Source: an uncultured Corynebacterium sp. (GTDB lineage Bacteria; Actinomycetota; Actinomycetes; Mycobacteriales; Mycobacteriaceae). From it: a stretch of 64,000 nucleotides of DNA. Below are positions 37,015 through 45,024 of the stretch, in pieces. The notes beneath the pieces are model-generated. The model did no database searches and was not told where the DNA came from. It was given only the letters and a program-made list of their open reading frames with translations. The DNA lies in contig CALUCD010000008.1 in assembly GCA_943914465.1 (NCBI GenBank), positions 1 to 64,000 on the forward strand. Direction: 5' to 3'. The number at the start of each line of letters is the position of its first letter. Within the stretch, counting starts at the first letter, position 1. The position numbers and the translations under genes were made by a program.

Positions 37015-37030
37015 CAGTACGGGCGTTATG
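37015..37030 (-). promoter_or_regulatory. AcnR operator in the acn promoter
   Basis: Read on the minus strand, CATAACGCCCGTACTG matches the C. glutamicum AcnR consensus CAGNACnnncGTACTG at every fixed position but one (third base T instead of G). The -10-like TACCAT or CATAGT follows within a few bases, so the operator overlaps the promoter, as reported for C. glutamicum. Confidence 0.75.
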
Positions 37031-37136
37031 TTTCAGCAATTGGCTATCGTTCGTGGTGGTTCCGGCAGATGGGAAACGATCCCGACTAGACTTGCACTGC
37101 CTCTCGCTCGTGATCAGAACTGCTAATGGAGATGCC

Positions 37137-37664
37137 GTGACACCTGCTGGAATAGAGCTTGACGTACTTGAGTACCAGCTGCGCAATGGCGGTATCGCGT
37201 TCGGGGCGGGCGCGGAATCCGACGCCGTGCTGGCGGAGCAACTCACGGGCGCGATTGATGAGGCTGCCCCTCACGCAGGGCTCAGCACCGAACAAGTAGG
37301 CGTCGTGGTGCTCGGACATAGCCCTGCGCCCGCCCCAGACATTCGCGACGTTGCGCAGGATCTGCAACGTGCGACGGAGCTAGATACCGTGCTGGTACGA
37401 ACGCCCGATGTCGTCATCGGCGTCAGTGAAAAGTTCACACGTGCTCAAGTCGAGATTGGTGAACGAGCAATGGCGTCGCAACATGACTACGCATCTGGCG
37501 TCTCGACGTTCCTTCGCGCGGCGGGCGATTTCGAGCCCGTCTGGCTGCAGCTTGGTCTGCTCGCGGTGCTTGTCGTGGTGATCTGTATCGCGGCCACGCT
37601 CGCATCGCTCGCCACCGGTCGCCGGCGGCCGCGAGAAGACAATCAGTCAAGCTTCGGAACTTGA
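37137..37664 (+). CDS. Conserved membrane protein (Rv1476-like)
   Basis: A 175-residue actinobacterial protein of unknown function. It has a soluble N-terminal domain (about residues 1-130) with a Val-rich sheet core (VGVVVLGHSPAPAPDIRDVA) and one C-terminal membrane segment (LGLLAVLVVVICIAATLASLA, about 136-156), then a short basic tail. GTG 37137 follows GGAG at 5 nt; longer in-frame starts run into the acn promoter region. It sits between acn and the RipA-type hydrolase gene, exactly as Rv1476 does in mycobacteria, and may act with that hydrolase at the envelope. Confidence 0.75.
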   Translation: MTPAGIELDVLEYQLRNGGIAFGAGAESDAVLAEQLTGAIDEAAPHAGLSTEQVGVVVLGHSPAPAPDIRDVAQDLQRATELDTVLVRTPDVVIGVSEKFTRAQVEIGERAMASQHDYASGVSTFLRAAGDFEPVWLQLGLLAVLVVVICIAATLASLATGRRRPREDNQSSFGT

Positions 37665-38138
37665 CTTTTAGCGTGCCAGTCTCCTCTTTGTAACGAGAGC
37701 CGGTACGTGTGACGAGGATCACCCGGGTGTGTTTCTTAGCGTATACGCGCATGTCATACGTCGATTATGTCCGCCCTGGAGGGTTGACTTAAGTGACGGA
37801 AGATAAACAATGTGCAACAACGTACTGATGTGACGTATGGTTCTTTTGTCGGCTCGTGAGTCGCCGGTAGTCCATCTCTATCTCAACATTAACGGCGGTT
37901 GCTCTAGTCAAGCACCGTTGAACACGTGAATCGGGCATGTGGGGAAGCACGCTGCGGTTCGTCGCTTGGCAGGGGTAGCGGGGCGGTCGACGACGGCGGC
38001 CGGCTTCAGTAGTCACTCTCGACCCATCCGCATGCTCCATTCAGGTCAACCCTGGATGCCTGACGTACCGTTGTGCGCGAACGCTAGTCACGTTTTTGCA
38101 CCACGGCGCGATTTGGCATGCGGTGTGAGGAGCCTTTC
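37665..38138 (+). promoter_or_regulatory. Long 474-nt leader before the RipA-type gene
   Basis: No gene is supported here. TGTGA-CGAGGA-TCACC at 37708-37723 resembles a GlxR/CRP site (TGTGANNTANNTCACA; one outer base and the central TA differ). Further down are GTGAATC-containing, GC-rich stretches (37925-38000) that could fold into a structured leader. Similar genes in other actinobacteria are preceded by c-di-AMP riboswitches, but I cannot match the consensus with confidence. Confidence 0.35.
37708..37723 (+). promoter_or_regulatory. Possible GlxR (CRP-type) binding site
   Basis: TGTGACGAGGATCACC: nine of the ten outer palindrome bases match TGTGA-N6-TCACA, but the central TA preferred by GlxR is absent. 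It lies about 430 nt before the RipA-type gene and 44 nt after the preceding stop. Confidence 0.4.
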
Positions 38139-39866
38139 GTGGTTAGACCCTTCCGCAAAACCCCGTTCTCCCGCGTTCGGCGTACGACCGGTGCGGTCAT
38201 CTGCTCAAGTTCTTTAGCTATCGCTTTTGCATTTCTTGCCCCGCCCGCAGCAGGCCAGCAACCGGAACCCGACCACCTCGGCGCAGAATTGGCTGGCATC
38301 GTCGCTCGGAATCAGGCAGAGGTTGACAAACGTACACTCGATGTTGGTGAACTGCAGGAACACGTCAATCGCGCCATGGTCGACTTGCGAGGTGCGCAAT
38401 GGCGCGCCGATCAGGCAGGCCATGCTGCCGCTGACGCTGAGCTGCGGGTTCAAGATTCGCATTCCGAAGTCGAGGCTGCGCGTGTCGCCCTCGGCGAGAT
38501 CACACGCGCCTTATATCGGGGTTCTGCGGCCGGCAGGATCTTGACCACGCTGGGTGGTGAATCCTCCTTAGAGGACTATCTCGACCGTAGCGTCTACGTG
38601 ACGAAGCAGCGTGAAGCGAGGCTAGCCGCTCTTCAAAACGCGGAGCAGGCGCGCAATGAAGCGGCACACGAGGAGGCTGCCGCGCGCGACGCGGCGGCGC
38701 TAGCTGCGGCAGAACGGGCGTCAGCGACATCAGCGGCGGATGAAACCCGTCGTCTTGTCGAAGCGGCGGCGGCATCGCTTGAGCAACAAACAAACGAGCT
38801 CGAAAGCGCGCGTCGTGAAGTAGAGCGCTCCGAAGCTTCGCTTCAGGCAACGCGTGCTGCCGAAGGCGAACCCCTGGAATCTGAGCATGACGCGCCGGCG
38901 CCTCCTGCAGAGCCTGAGCAGTCAGACACGGCTGAATCGGCGGGAGAGTCCACACCCATTGTTGGTGCTTCCAAGTACAGCGCCGAGGCGATCGGCCGGA
39001 TACAACAACGTGTCGCCGAGTTGGTACCAGACGCCCCGAGGATTGACGCCGAGACGGCCGGGCAGGCCCTGATCGCGGCGCGACTGGTCGAAAGTGCGGA
39101 CGTGCCGAGCATGGGGCAACCCGATGCAACTGGGCAGGATCAACAGGATCAAGGCGCTGCCGATCCAGACGCGGTGCTCGACCGGCTTGTGGAGAAAGCG
39201 GCCCGCATCGCGGCGTCATCGGCGATGGGCAACCAGCCGCAAGCTGCGCATGCTGCACCGGCTCAGCCGTATCAGGCTCTGAGTAGCGCCACCACGGAAA
39301 CCATCGTTATGGGTTCGTCCACCGGCTCGTCGGTTGCGGCAACAGCCGGAGAGGCGATCTCGGCGTTAGCGGGGCGGGTTCGGGATGCGGTCACCGAAGC
39401 CGCGACAGACGCGCAGCTTCTCGCGGGTGCTCCCGAGCCAGATTTCCTGGCCAGCTCATCGGCGGCAGCGGATCCTGGCGCGGTGGAAACAGTTCTTGCG
39501 CGTGCCCAGTCGATGATCGGCGCACCGTACGTATGGGGTGGCGGTGACGCCAGTGGACCCACGACAGGAATCAACGGCGGAACCGTGGAGGGCTTCGACT
39601 GCTCTGGGCTCGTGTTGTATGCGTTTGCTGGCGCAGGACTATCGCTGCCGCACTACACCGGCTACCAATATCAGCGGGGCACAGCTATCGACCCCACGGA
39701 GGCACAACGAGGCGACTTGCTGTTTTGGGGTCCGAGCGGGGACCAGCATGTGGCGATCTACCTCGGCGACGGGATGATGATCGAGGCCCCGAGCAGTGGT
39801 CAGGATGTTGCGGTTAACCCGGTCCGCTGGGAGGGCATGTCACCGCACGCGGTTCGGCTACTTTAA
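38139..39866 (+). CDS. Secreted NlpC/P60 peptidoglycan hydrolase (RipA type)
   Basis: Cell-separation endopeptidase of the RipA class. The 575-residue precursor has a basic N-terminus and signal peptide (AVICSSSLAIAFAFLAPPAAG), a long coiled-coil region rich in Ala and Glu (about residues 45-245), an acidic Pro/Ala-rich linker, and a C-terminal NlpC/P60 domain: GAPYVWGG, the catalytic Cys in GFDCSGLV (about 487) and the catalytic His in DQHVAIYLGDG (about 537). The GTG start at 38139 has GAGGAG 6 nt upstream. It is in the RipA context next to the Rv1476-like gene, with a long leader in front. Confidence 0.9.
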   Translation: MVRPFRKTPFSRVRRTTGAVICSSSLAIAFAFLAPPAAGQQPEPDHLGAELAGIVARNQAEVDKRTLDVGELQEHVNRAMVDLRGAQWRADQAGHAAADAELRVQDSHSEVEAARVALGEITRALYRGSAAGRILTTLGGESSLEDYLDRSVYVTKQREARLAALQNAEQARNEAAHEEAAARDAAALAAAERASATSAADETRRLVEAAAASLEQQTNELESARREVERSEASLQATRAAEGEPLESEHDAPAPPAEPEQSDTAESAGESTPIVGASKYSAEAIGRIQQRVAELVPDAPRIDAETAGQALIAARLVESADVPSMGQPDATGQDQQDQGAADPDAVLDRLVEKAARIAASSAMGNQPQAAHAAPAQPYQALSSATTETIVMGSSTGSSVAATAGEAISALAGRVRDAVTEAATDAQLLAGAPEPDFLASSSAAADPGAVETVLARAQSMIGAPYVWGGGDASGPTTGINGGTVEGFDCSGLVLYAFAGAGLSLPHYTGYQYQRGTAIDPTEAQRGDLLFWGPSGDQHVAIYLGDGMMIEAPSSGQDVAVNPVRWEGMSPHAVRLL

Positions 39867-39874
39867 CAAGCGCA

Positions 39875-39933
39875 ACTCCCGCACCTACGACACCTACCGC
39901 ACGTGCCGTTCGGTTAGGTGTGAACGCGGGAGT
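39875..39933 (+). terminator. Long hairpin after the RipA-type gene
   Basis: ACTCCCGC (39875-39882) pairs with GCGGGAGT (39926-39933), and inside it ACACCTA (39890-39896) pairs with TAGGTGT (39915-39921). It has no T-run. It separates the hydrolase from hemH and starts 8 nt after the stop codon. Confidence 0.65.
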
Positions 39934-39960
39934 GCGGAAACCGAGTATCCCAGCAAGCAT

Positions 39961-39974
39961 TACGATGAGTCGCA
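39961..39974 (+). promoter_or_regulatory. -10 element for leaderless hemH
   Basis: TACGAT (39961-39966), 7 nt, then ATG 39974. It decides the hemH start over two further in-frame ATGs upstream. Confidence 0.6.
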
Positions 39975-41017
39975 TGGCGCTTTCTGACTATGATGCACTT
40001 CTCGTCTTGTCGTTCGGTGGACCCGAAGCGCGCGATGAGGTCATTCCGTTTCTTGAGAATGTCACTCGCGGGCGAGGTATTCCGCGGGAGCGCCTCGCTG
40101 AGGTGGGTGAACACTACTTTTACTTTGATGGTGTCAGCCCAATCAACGAACAGAATAGACAGTTAGTGGCAAATCTGGAACGCGAGTTGGCTGCGCGCCA
40201 GCACTCGTTGCCGGTCTACCTTGGCAATCGGAATTGGCGCCCGTTTGGGGAAGACACCGCACGTCGGATTGCGGAAGACGGGCACCGCAACGTGCTCGTT
40301 TTTGCAACGAGCGCGTGGGGTGGATACTCGGCGTGCCGCCAATACGATGAGGATATTATCCGCCTCCGCGACGTCACACCTGAGGTGGAGTACACCAAGC
40401 TGTGGCAGTTTTACGGCAACCCCACGTTCGTATCACTGATGGCCCAGCAGGTAAAGGAAGCGGTGCTGCGGGCACCGGAAGCGGGGGCGCGAGTCCTTTT
40501 TAGTGCGCACAGTGTGCCAAGCGCCGCTGACAATGCTGCGGGTGGGCCAGGCGACGCCAATCTGTATTCTCGCCAGGTTGAAGAAGCCTCCCGCCTAATC
40601 GCCGAACAGGCGGGCGTGACCGACTACGAGGTGGTGTGGCAATCGCGTTCCGGCAATCCGGCTACGCCGTGGCTCGAGCCCGATATCGTTGATCGGTCGA
40701 TCGAACTTCACGATGCGTACGGAATTACCCATGTTGTCTGTGTTCCGGTGGGCTTTATCACCGATCACATGGAAGTCGTCTGGGACTTGGACACCGAGTT
40801 GAATAAGGCGTGTGAGCAGCGGGGGATCACGCTGGATCGCGTTGCTACCGTTGGTCTCAAAGATGAGTTTGCGGGCATGATTGTTGATATTGCTGAGTGC
40901 GTCGCACAGGGAGTTGAGCCGCAAACGCTTTCAGCGGTGACGGTGCAGGGGTGCACCGTCAACGGGGCACCATGTGCACCCGATTGCTGTGCGCCAGCGC
41001 AGCGCCCGGCGAGTTAG
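39974..41017 (+). CDS. hemH: Ferrochelatase (coproporphyrin ferrochelatase type)
   Basis: Inserts iron into a porphyrin; in Actinobacteria the substrate is coproporphyrin III (CpfC). The 347-residue protein begins MALSDYDALLVLSFGGPE, has VYLGNRNWRPF, FSAHSVP with the metal-site His, and VCVPVGFITDHMEVVWDLD with the second. The C-terminus carries a Cys cluster (GCTVNGAPCAPDCC) that could bind a 2Fe-2S cluster, as in mycobacterial enzymes. ATG 39974 is fixed by a leaderless promoter. Heme made here feeds ctaB and ctaA. Confidence 0.95.
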   Translation: MALSDYDALLVLSFGGPEARDEVIPFLENVTRGRGIPRERLAEVGEHYFYFDGVSPINEQNRQLVANLERELAARQHSLPVYLGNRNWRPFGEDTARRIAEDGHRNVLVFATSAWGGYSACRQYDEDIIRLRDVTPEVEYTKLWQFYGNPTFVSLMAQQVKEAVLRAPEAGARVLFSAHSVPSAADNAAGGPGDANLYSRQVEEASRLIAEQAGVTDYEVVWQSRSGNPATPWLEPDIVDRSIELHDAYGITHVVCVPVGFITDHMEVVWDLDTELNKACEQRGITLDRVATVGLKDEFAGMIVDIAECVAQGVEPQTLSAVTVQGCTVNGAPCAPDCCAPAQRPAS

Positions 41018-41024
41018 CAAGGTC

Positions 41025-41780
41025 TTAGTGGGACCATTCGCGGCGGTAATCTATGACCGCATCTGCCACTGCGCTCATGCGTGCGATGCGAATATGGCGC
41101 CAGAGGGAAAACAGCTGGGGATCGAAGGTATGGTCATGCAACCGGTCCGTCACGGTTTCGATAACAGCCGCAACTCTATCGGTTCGGGCAAGCAGCTTCG
41201 CGGCGCGAGGAGTGACTCCGGCAGGCAAGCCGGGAGTGTCGTAGAAGTCGGCTAGGGTTCCGACGGTCAGTCGTGGATTCGGTAAGTCTGCCCGTGTCCC
41301 GCCCGCGGCCTGGATAAGGTTCGCCGCGGCGTCGGCAGCCTGAGACAAAGCGGCATCGGCTTCGCCGGGCGATAGCCAGTCAGGTTCGGGTAACCGTTCG
41401 GCGTCCTCGAACCATTGCCAGTCGACTCGCCCCGGCCCGTAATCCGGCACCAGAATGTGCGACATCCCGTCCTGGCCGCGCACGACAATCGTTCCTGCAG
41501 GGGTCAAAGCTGCCATAGCTTCCGTGCCCGCCCGCAGCCCCGGAGCTTGCCCGGGCCCCCACATGATGAGGCGAACGACTGGCTCGTCACTGTCCAAGGC
41601 GGCCGCAGTACGGACGTCGAAAAGCAACTGCGAGAGGCCGCTGTCGCGAAAACAATGACGTCCGCCGAGGTCGGTAAACGCTTGGATGGTGTCGTCGGTC
41701 GATTCGACGTTGTACAACCACGCCGCGAGCCACAACGCTGTGTTCTGTAGCGGCGAGTAGACCTGGGGGCGCGTGTGCAT
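41025..41780 (-). CDS. Conserved corynebacterial protein, function unknown
   Basis: I do not recognise the family. The 251-residue protein is soluble-looking, without signal peptide or membrane segments, rich in Ala, Asp and Trp, with segments such as LIMWGPGQAPGL and ILVPDYGPGRVDWQWF. The region about residues 140-225 looks helical. It has its own leaderless-type promoter (TAGACT 7 nt before the ATG), back to back with that of the DUF3097 gene. It converges with hemH, ending 7 nt from it. Confidence 0.7.
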   Translation of the reverse strand: MHTRPQVYSPLQNTALWLAAWLYNVESTDDTIQAFTDLGGRHCFRDSGLSQLLFDVRTAAALDSDEPVVRLIMWGPGQAPGLRAGTEAMAALTPAGTIVVRGQDGMSHILVPDYGPGRVDWQWFEDAERLPEPDWLSPGEADAALSQAADAAANLIQAAGGTRADLPNPRLTVGTLADFYDTPGLPAGVTPRAAKLLARTDRVAAVIETVTDRLHDHTFDPQLFSLWRHIRIARMSAVADAVIDYRREWSH

Positions 41781-41793
41781 CTGGGCAAGTCTA
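41780..41793 (-). promoter_or_regulatory. -10 element for leaderless 251-residue gene
   Basis: Minus-strand TAGACT (41793-41788), 7 nt, then ATG 41780. It shares a 43-nt divergent region with the next promoter. Confidence 0.6.
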
Positions 41794-41808
41794 ACCGCAT
41801 GATCACGG

Positions 41809-41824
41809 TAGGGTAGTTGGCCTA
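41809..41824 (+). promoter_or_regulatory. -10 element of the DUF3097 gene
   Basis: TAGGGT (41809-41814), 9 nt, then ATG 41824: a leader of zero to a few bases. Confidence 0.5.
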
Positions 41825-42669
41825 TGAGTTTCGATGACCGTTACGGCGCAGACATTTTCAAGGGGCATGCACGCAAGCAGCGTCCCGCCTACCCGCAGGT
41901 GCCGGCTGAACCAGGACTTGTGGTTGAAATCGTTGGCGATGCCTTTGTTGGTGCGATCATTGGGCAAGAACGCACGTATGACGGGGAATTCGTGCGGTTG
42001 GAAGACCGCCGGGGTGTCCAGCGCCTGTTCAAAATGCTGCCTGGGGCTTTTATGCTGGAGGGCCAGCGGGTGACACTGACCCGATTTGTGCCGAAGACAG
42101 AAACAGCAGCCTCACATTCAAACTCTGGTTCACGAAAAGTCGCCAATGTTCGTGCCAAGGTTGCCATGCCAAGCCGGATCTGGGTTGAAGGTGTGCACGA
42201 TGCTGCGATCGTGGAAAAGGTGTGGGGCCACGACCTGCGGGTCGAAGGGGTAGTGGTGGAATATTTGGAGGGTCTCGACAACCTCCCGGCGCGCTTAGAG
42301 GAATTTGGTCCTGGTCCAGGGAGGCGCATCGGTGTTCTTGCTGACCATCTGATCGACGGGACAAAAGAGTCGCGCCTGACAGAACGCGTGGGGCCGCATG
42401 TTCTGGTCACCGGGCATCCGTTCGTTGATATCTGGGCCGCGGTGAAACCGGAGAAAGTGGGCATTCAACGCTGGCCTGAGGTCCCGCGGGGCGAAGATTG
42501 GAAACGCGGGGTGTGCACACGCCTCGGCTGGAATGATCCGAAAGAGGCCTGGCACAAGATTTATGGGTCGGTGGCGTCCTACCGGGACTTGGACGCAACG
42601 CTGATCAAGGCAGTTGAACGGTTGGTCGATTTTGTCACCAACCCGGAGCTTTCTAAGGCTGACGCGTAG
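41824..42669 (+). CDS. DUF3097 family protein
   Basis: An actinobacterial family of unknown function. The 281-residue protein has an N-terminal beta-rich part (LVVEIVGDAFVGAIIG, then LEDRRGVQRLFKMLPGAFML) and a C-terminal half with a TOPRIM-like look: IWVEGVHDAAIVEKVWG, then GRRIGVLADHLIDGTKESR and VTGHPFVDIWAAVKP. The conserved Glu and Asp residues there might bind metal, but this is inference. It stands alone on its transcript, before nfeD. Confidence 0.82.
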   Translation: MSFDDRYGADIFKGHARKQRPAYPQVPAEPGLVVEIVGDAFVGAIIGQERTYDGEFVRLEDRRGVQRLFKMLPGAFMLEGQRVTLTRFVPKTETAASHSNSGSRKVANVRAKVAMPSRIWVEGVHDAAIVEKVWGHDLRVEGVVVEYLEGLDNLPARLEEFGPGPGRRIGVLADHLIDGTKESRLTERVGPHVLVTGHPFVDIWAAVKPEKVGIQRWPEVPRGEDWKRGVCTRLGWNDPKEAWHKIYGSVASYRDLDATLIKAVERLVDFVTNPELSKADA

Positions 42670-42683
42670 TTCTCGTCGCCGTG

Positions 42684-42697
42684 TAATCTCTAGCCCA
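42684..42697 (+). promoter_or_regulatory. -10 element for leaderless nfeD-like gene
   Basis: TAATCT (42684-42689), 7 nt, then ATG 42697. Confidence 0.6.
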
Positions 42698-43122
42698 TGG
42701 GTGCATTCGTTTGGTTCGCTGCGGCAGGCCTCCTTGCTGCGTGTGAGCTATTGGTAGGCGAAATGACGCTGTTGATGCTTGCGGCTGGGGCACTCACCAC
42801 CGCTGGTGTGGCGCTCTTTGGCGTCCCGGCGGGAGTTGAGGTCGGGGTGTTCGCTGCGTCGTCGGCAGCGTTCTGGTTTTTTCTGCGCCCGTACCTGCGC
42901 AAGCGGATAGAAAAGCCAATGGTTTACGACGAATCTCCGCGTGCGCTTGTCGGTTCCCGCGCGGAAGTTGTTGAAGATATCACACCAAACGGTGGGCAGG
43001 TGCGTTTCGACGGCTCGTTGTGGTCAGCCCGCGCCCTAGACCCGGGGGAGACGATTCCAGCGGGCGAGTACGTGACAGTTTCGGCAATTGACGGCCCGGT
43101 AGCGGTCGTGTGGAAGGAGTAG
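42697..43122 (+). CDS. NfeD-like membrane protein
   Basis: Short NfeD protein that partners SPFH proteins in membrane microdomains. The 141-residue protein has two to three membrane segments (FVWFAAAGLLAACELLVG, LLMLAAGALTTAGVALFG and VGVFAASSAAFWFFLRPYL) and a C-terminal OB-type domain (GSRAEVVEDITPNGGQVRF, SARALDPGETIPAGEYVTV). It is 4 nt before the SPFH gene and forms an operon with it, a conserved pair. Confidence 0.88.
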   Translation: MGAFVWFAAAGLLAACELLVGEMTLLMLAAGALTTAGVALFGVPAGVEVGVFAASSAAFWFFLRPYLRKRIEKPMVYDESPRALVGSRAEVVEDITPNGGQVRFDGSLWSARALDPGETIPAGEYVTVSAIDGPVAVVWKE

Positions 43123-43126
43123 GTTT

Positions 43127-44440
43127 ATGGGTCCGATGCTTGTCGCGATCATCATCGCGTTGGTGGTGGCGCTGCTTTTTGCATCAGTCAAGCTGATACC
43201 TCAAGGCGAGGCAGCGGTGATCGAGCGTCTTGGTAGGTACACGCGCACGGTCTCCGGCGGGTTGACGCTACTTGTTCCTTATATCGACCGCGTTCGCGCT
43301 CGGGTGGACACTCGTGAACGAGTCGTGTCCTTCCCACCACAGGCCGTGATTACGCAGGACAACCTGACGGTCGCGATTGACACTGTGGTGACGTTTCAAA
43401 TCAACGACCCCGCGAAGGCGATTTACGGTGTGGACAACTACTTAGTCGGTGTGGAGCAGATCTCCGTGGCGACGTTGCGCGATGTTGTTGGCGGGATGAC
43501 GCTTGAAGAGACGCTGACCTCGCGTGAAACCATCAACCGCCGTTTGCGCGGCGAGCTTGATGCGGCGACTGCGAAGTGGGGGCTGCGAATCAGCCGCGTC
43601 GAGTTGAAGGCAATCGATCCGCCCCCATCCATTCAGCAGTCGATGGAGATGCAGATGAAGGCGGACCGTGAGAAGCGGGCGATGATTCTCACGGCAGAGG
43701 GCAAACGCGAGTCTGACATTAAAACCGCCGAAGGTGAGAAGCAGGCCCGGATCCTGTCTGCGGAGGGCGAGAAGCACGCGTCCATTCTCGCCGCCGAAGC
43801 TGAGCGCCAAGCGACGATTTTGCGCGCCGAGGGCGAGCGCGCCGCGAAGTTCCTCGAAGCGCAGGGTGAAGCTCGCGCGATTCAGAAGGTCAACGCGGCG
43901 ATTAAGTCCTCAGGTGTCACTCCCGAGCTTTTGGCCTACCAATACCTGGACAAGCTACCGAAGATCGCCGACAACGAAGCAGCGACGATGTGGATGATAC
44001 CGTCGCAGTTCGGTGATTCGCTTGAGCAGTTCGCCCGCGCGTTTGCAAAACAAGATGATGACGGAGTGTTCCGGTACGAGGCTGAGCGGGCTGATCAAGA
44101 AACTCGCGACATGGCTGGCCAGGAGGACACAGATCAGTGGTTTGATACCTCAACTGACCCAGAACTGGCGAGGGCGCTCGCGGAGGCCCGCGCAGTTGCG
44201 AATAAACACGTCGACGAGCCGGATCCAACAATGAAAGACGCCCCTTCATCACAAGGGACGGCACCTGGAGCGACGGGGGCGGCCGTGGACACTACCCGCC
44301 TCGAAATTGAGTCGCAGCGCCGCGGTGACAACGACGTCGACGCAGCGTCTTCAGCGCTCGCCGACCCAACAGTAGGTGACGTGCGGCCAGCTAGCCCAGA
44401 GCTCCGGGATGGTCAGCCTCAGGCACGTCAGCCTGAGTGA
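43127..44440 (+). CDS. SPFH/Band 7 (stomatin-like) protein
   Basis: Membrane-anchored scaffold protein of the QmcA/stomatin type. The 437-residue protein has an N-terminal anchor (LVAIIIALVVALLFASVKLI), the SPFH domain (VIERLGRYTRTVSGGL to about residue 190), a coiled-coil of repeated AEGEK/AEAER units (about 190-250), and a long acidic, probably disordered C-terminal tail. It pairs with the NfeD gene just before it. Its 3' end overlaps the converging HTH gene by 50 nt. Confidence 0.92.
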   Translation: MGPMLVAIIIALVVALLFASVKLIPQGEAAVIERLGRYTRTVSGGLTLLVPYIDRVRARVDTRERVVSFPPQAVITQDNLTVAIDTVVTFQINDPAKAIYGVDNYLVGVEQISVATLRDVVGGMTLEETLTSRETINRRLRGELDAATAKWGLRISRVELKAIDPPPSIQQSMEMQMKADREKRAMILTAEGKRESDIKTAEGEKQARILSAEGEKHASILAAEAERQATILRAEGERAAKFLEAQGEARAIQKVNAAIKSSGVTPELLAYQYLDKLPKIADNEAATMWMIPSQFGDSLEQFARAFAKQDDDGVFRYEAERADQETRDMAGQEDTDQWFDTSTDPELARALAEARAVANKHVDEPDPTMKDAPSSQGTAPGATGAAVDTTRLEIESQRRGDNDVDAASSALADPTVGDVRPASPELRDGQPQARQPE

Positions 44441-44969
44441 TGAGGTTAAGCGCGAGCTGACAACCCGCTTGCTCGGCCTGCCAGCCAGCGGCCTGCAGCC
44501 GTTGGCTCAACGCCTGCTTTGAGATACCAAGCTGCTTGGCCGCCTCATTTTGATTCATACCGCGCCGAACCAGCGCAGTCGCTTCCCGGCCCTCGAGTGT
44601 TCGCTTGTGCAGCACTTGAGAGAGCAGCGCGAACGCCGCACCGATATCTTCAGCGACTGTGCCGGGATTATGGGTATCCACCTTGACGCGTACCTGTGCA
44701 GGTCGAGTTCCCACGGCTTCGCTCGAAGCATTACGTTCCCCGCCGCTGGCCGTAATACCGAGACCAATCGCCCAATTCCCGTCGGATATAAGCGCCATCA
44801 CTAAGTTGAGAGCATTTTCGGGGGTATCGACACTTGCCCGTATATCCTCGACCCCGAGTACCTCGAAAGGCGAAACACCGGGCAGGGTAGCCAGCGCTTC
44901 AGCTGAACGTTCGACCATCACAGCGCGTTGCATGTCGCGCCCCCGATACCGCGCGTGAACGCCAATCAT
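44391..44969 (-). CDS. Helix-turn-helix protein, probable regulator
   Basis: A 192-residue protein with no family I can name. The N-terminal part (VMVERSAEALATLPGV, VSPFEVLGVEDIRASVD) looks alpha/beta; the C-terminal part holds an HTH: RRGMNQNEAAKQLGISKQAL (about residues 140-160), like the sigma-70 region 4 or MarR type. ATG 44969 is chosen because TAAGAT (44983-44978) lies 8 nt before it; a longer start would add 36 low-complexity basic residues. It overlaps the end of the SPFH gene tail to tail by 50 nt. Confidence 0.72.
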   Translation of the reverse strand: MIGVHARYRGRDMQRAVMVERSAEALATLPGVSPFEVLGVEDIRASVDTPENALNLVMALISDGNWAIGLGITASGGERNASSEAVGTRPAQVRVKVDTHNPGTVAEDIGAAFALLSQVLHKRTLEGREATALVRRGMNQNEAAKQLGISKQALSQRLQAAGWQAEQAGCQLALNLITQADVPEADHPGALG

Positions 44970-44983
44970 GGCACCCGATCTTA
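44969..44983 (-). promoter_or_regulatory. -10 element for leaderless HTH gene
   Basis: Minus-strand TAAGAT (44983-44978), 8 nt, then ATG 44969. Confidence 0.5.
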
Positions 44984-45024
44984 CCACTTGATCGCGCCTC
45001 TGAGCTGGGGATCTCGTTCTTGAG

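Noticed and set aside
37900..38060. ydaO (c-di-AMP) riboswitch before the RipA-type gene
   Set aside because: Only a GTGAATC-like piece matches; the other conserved blocks could not be found by eye, so it is not annotated as a feature.
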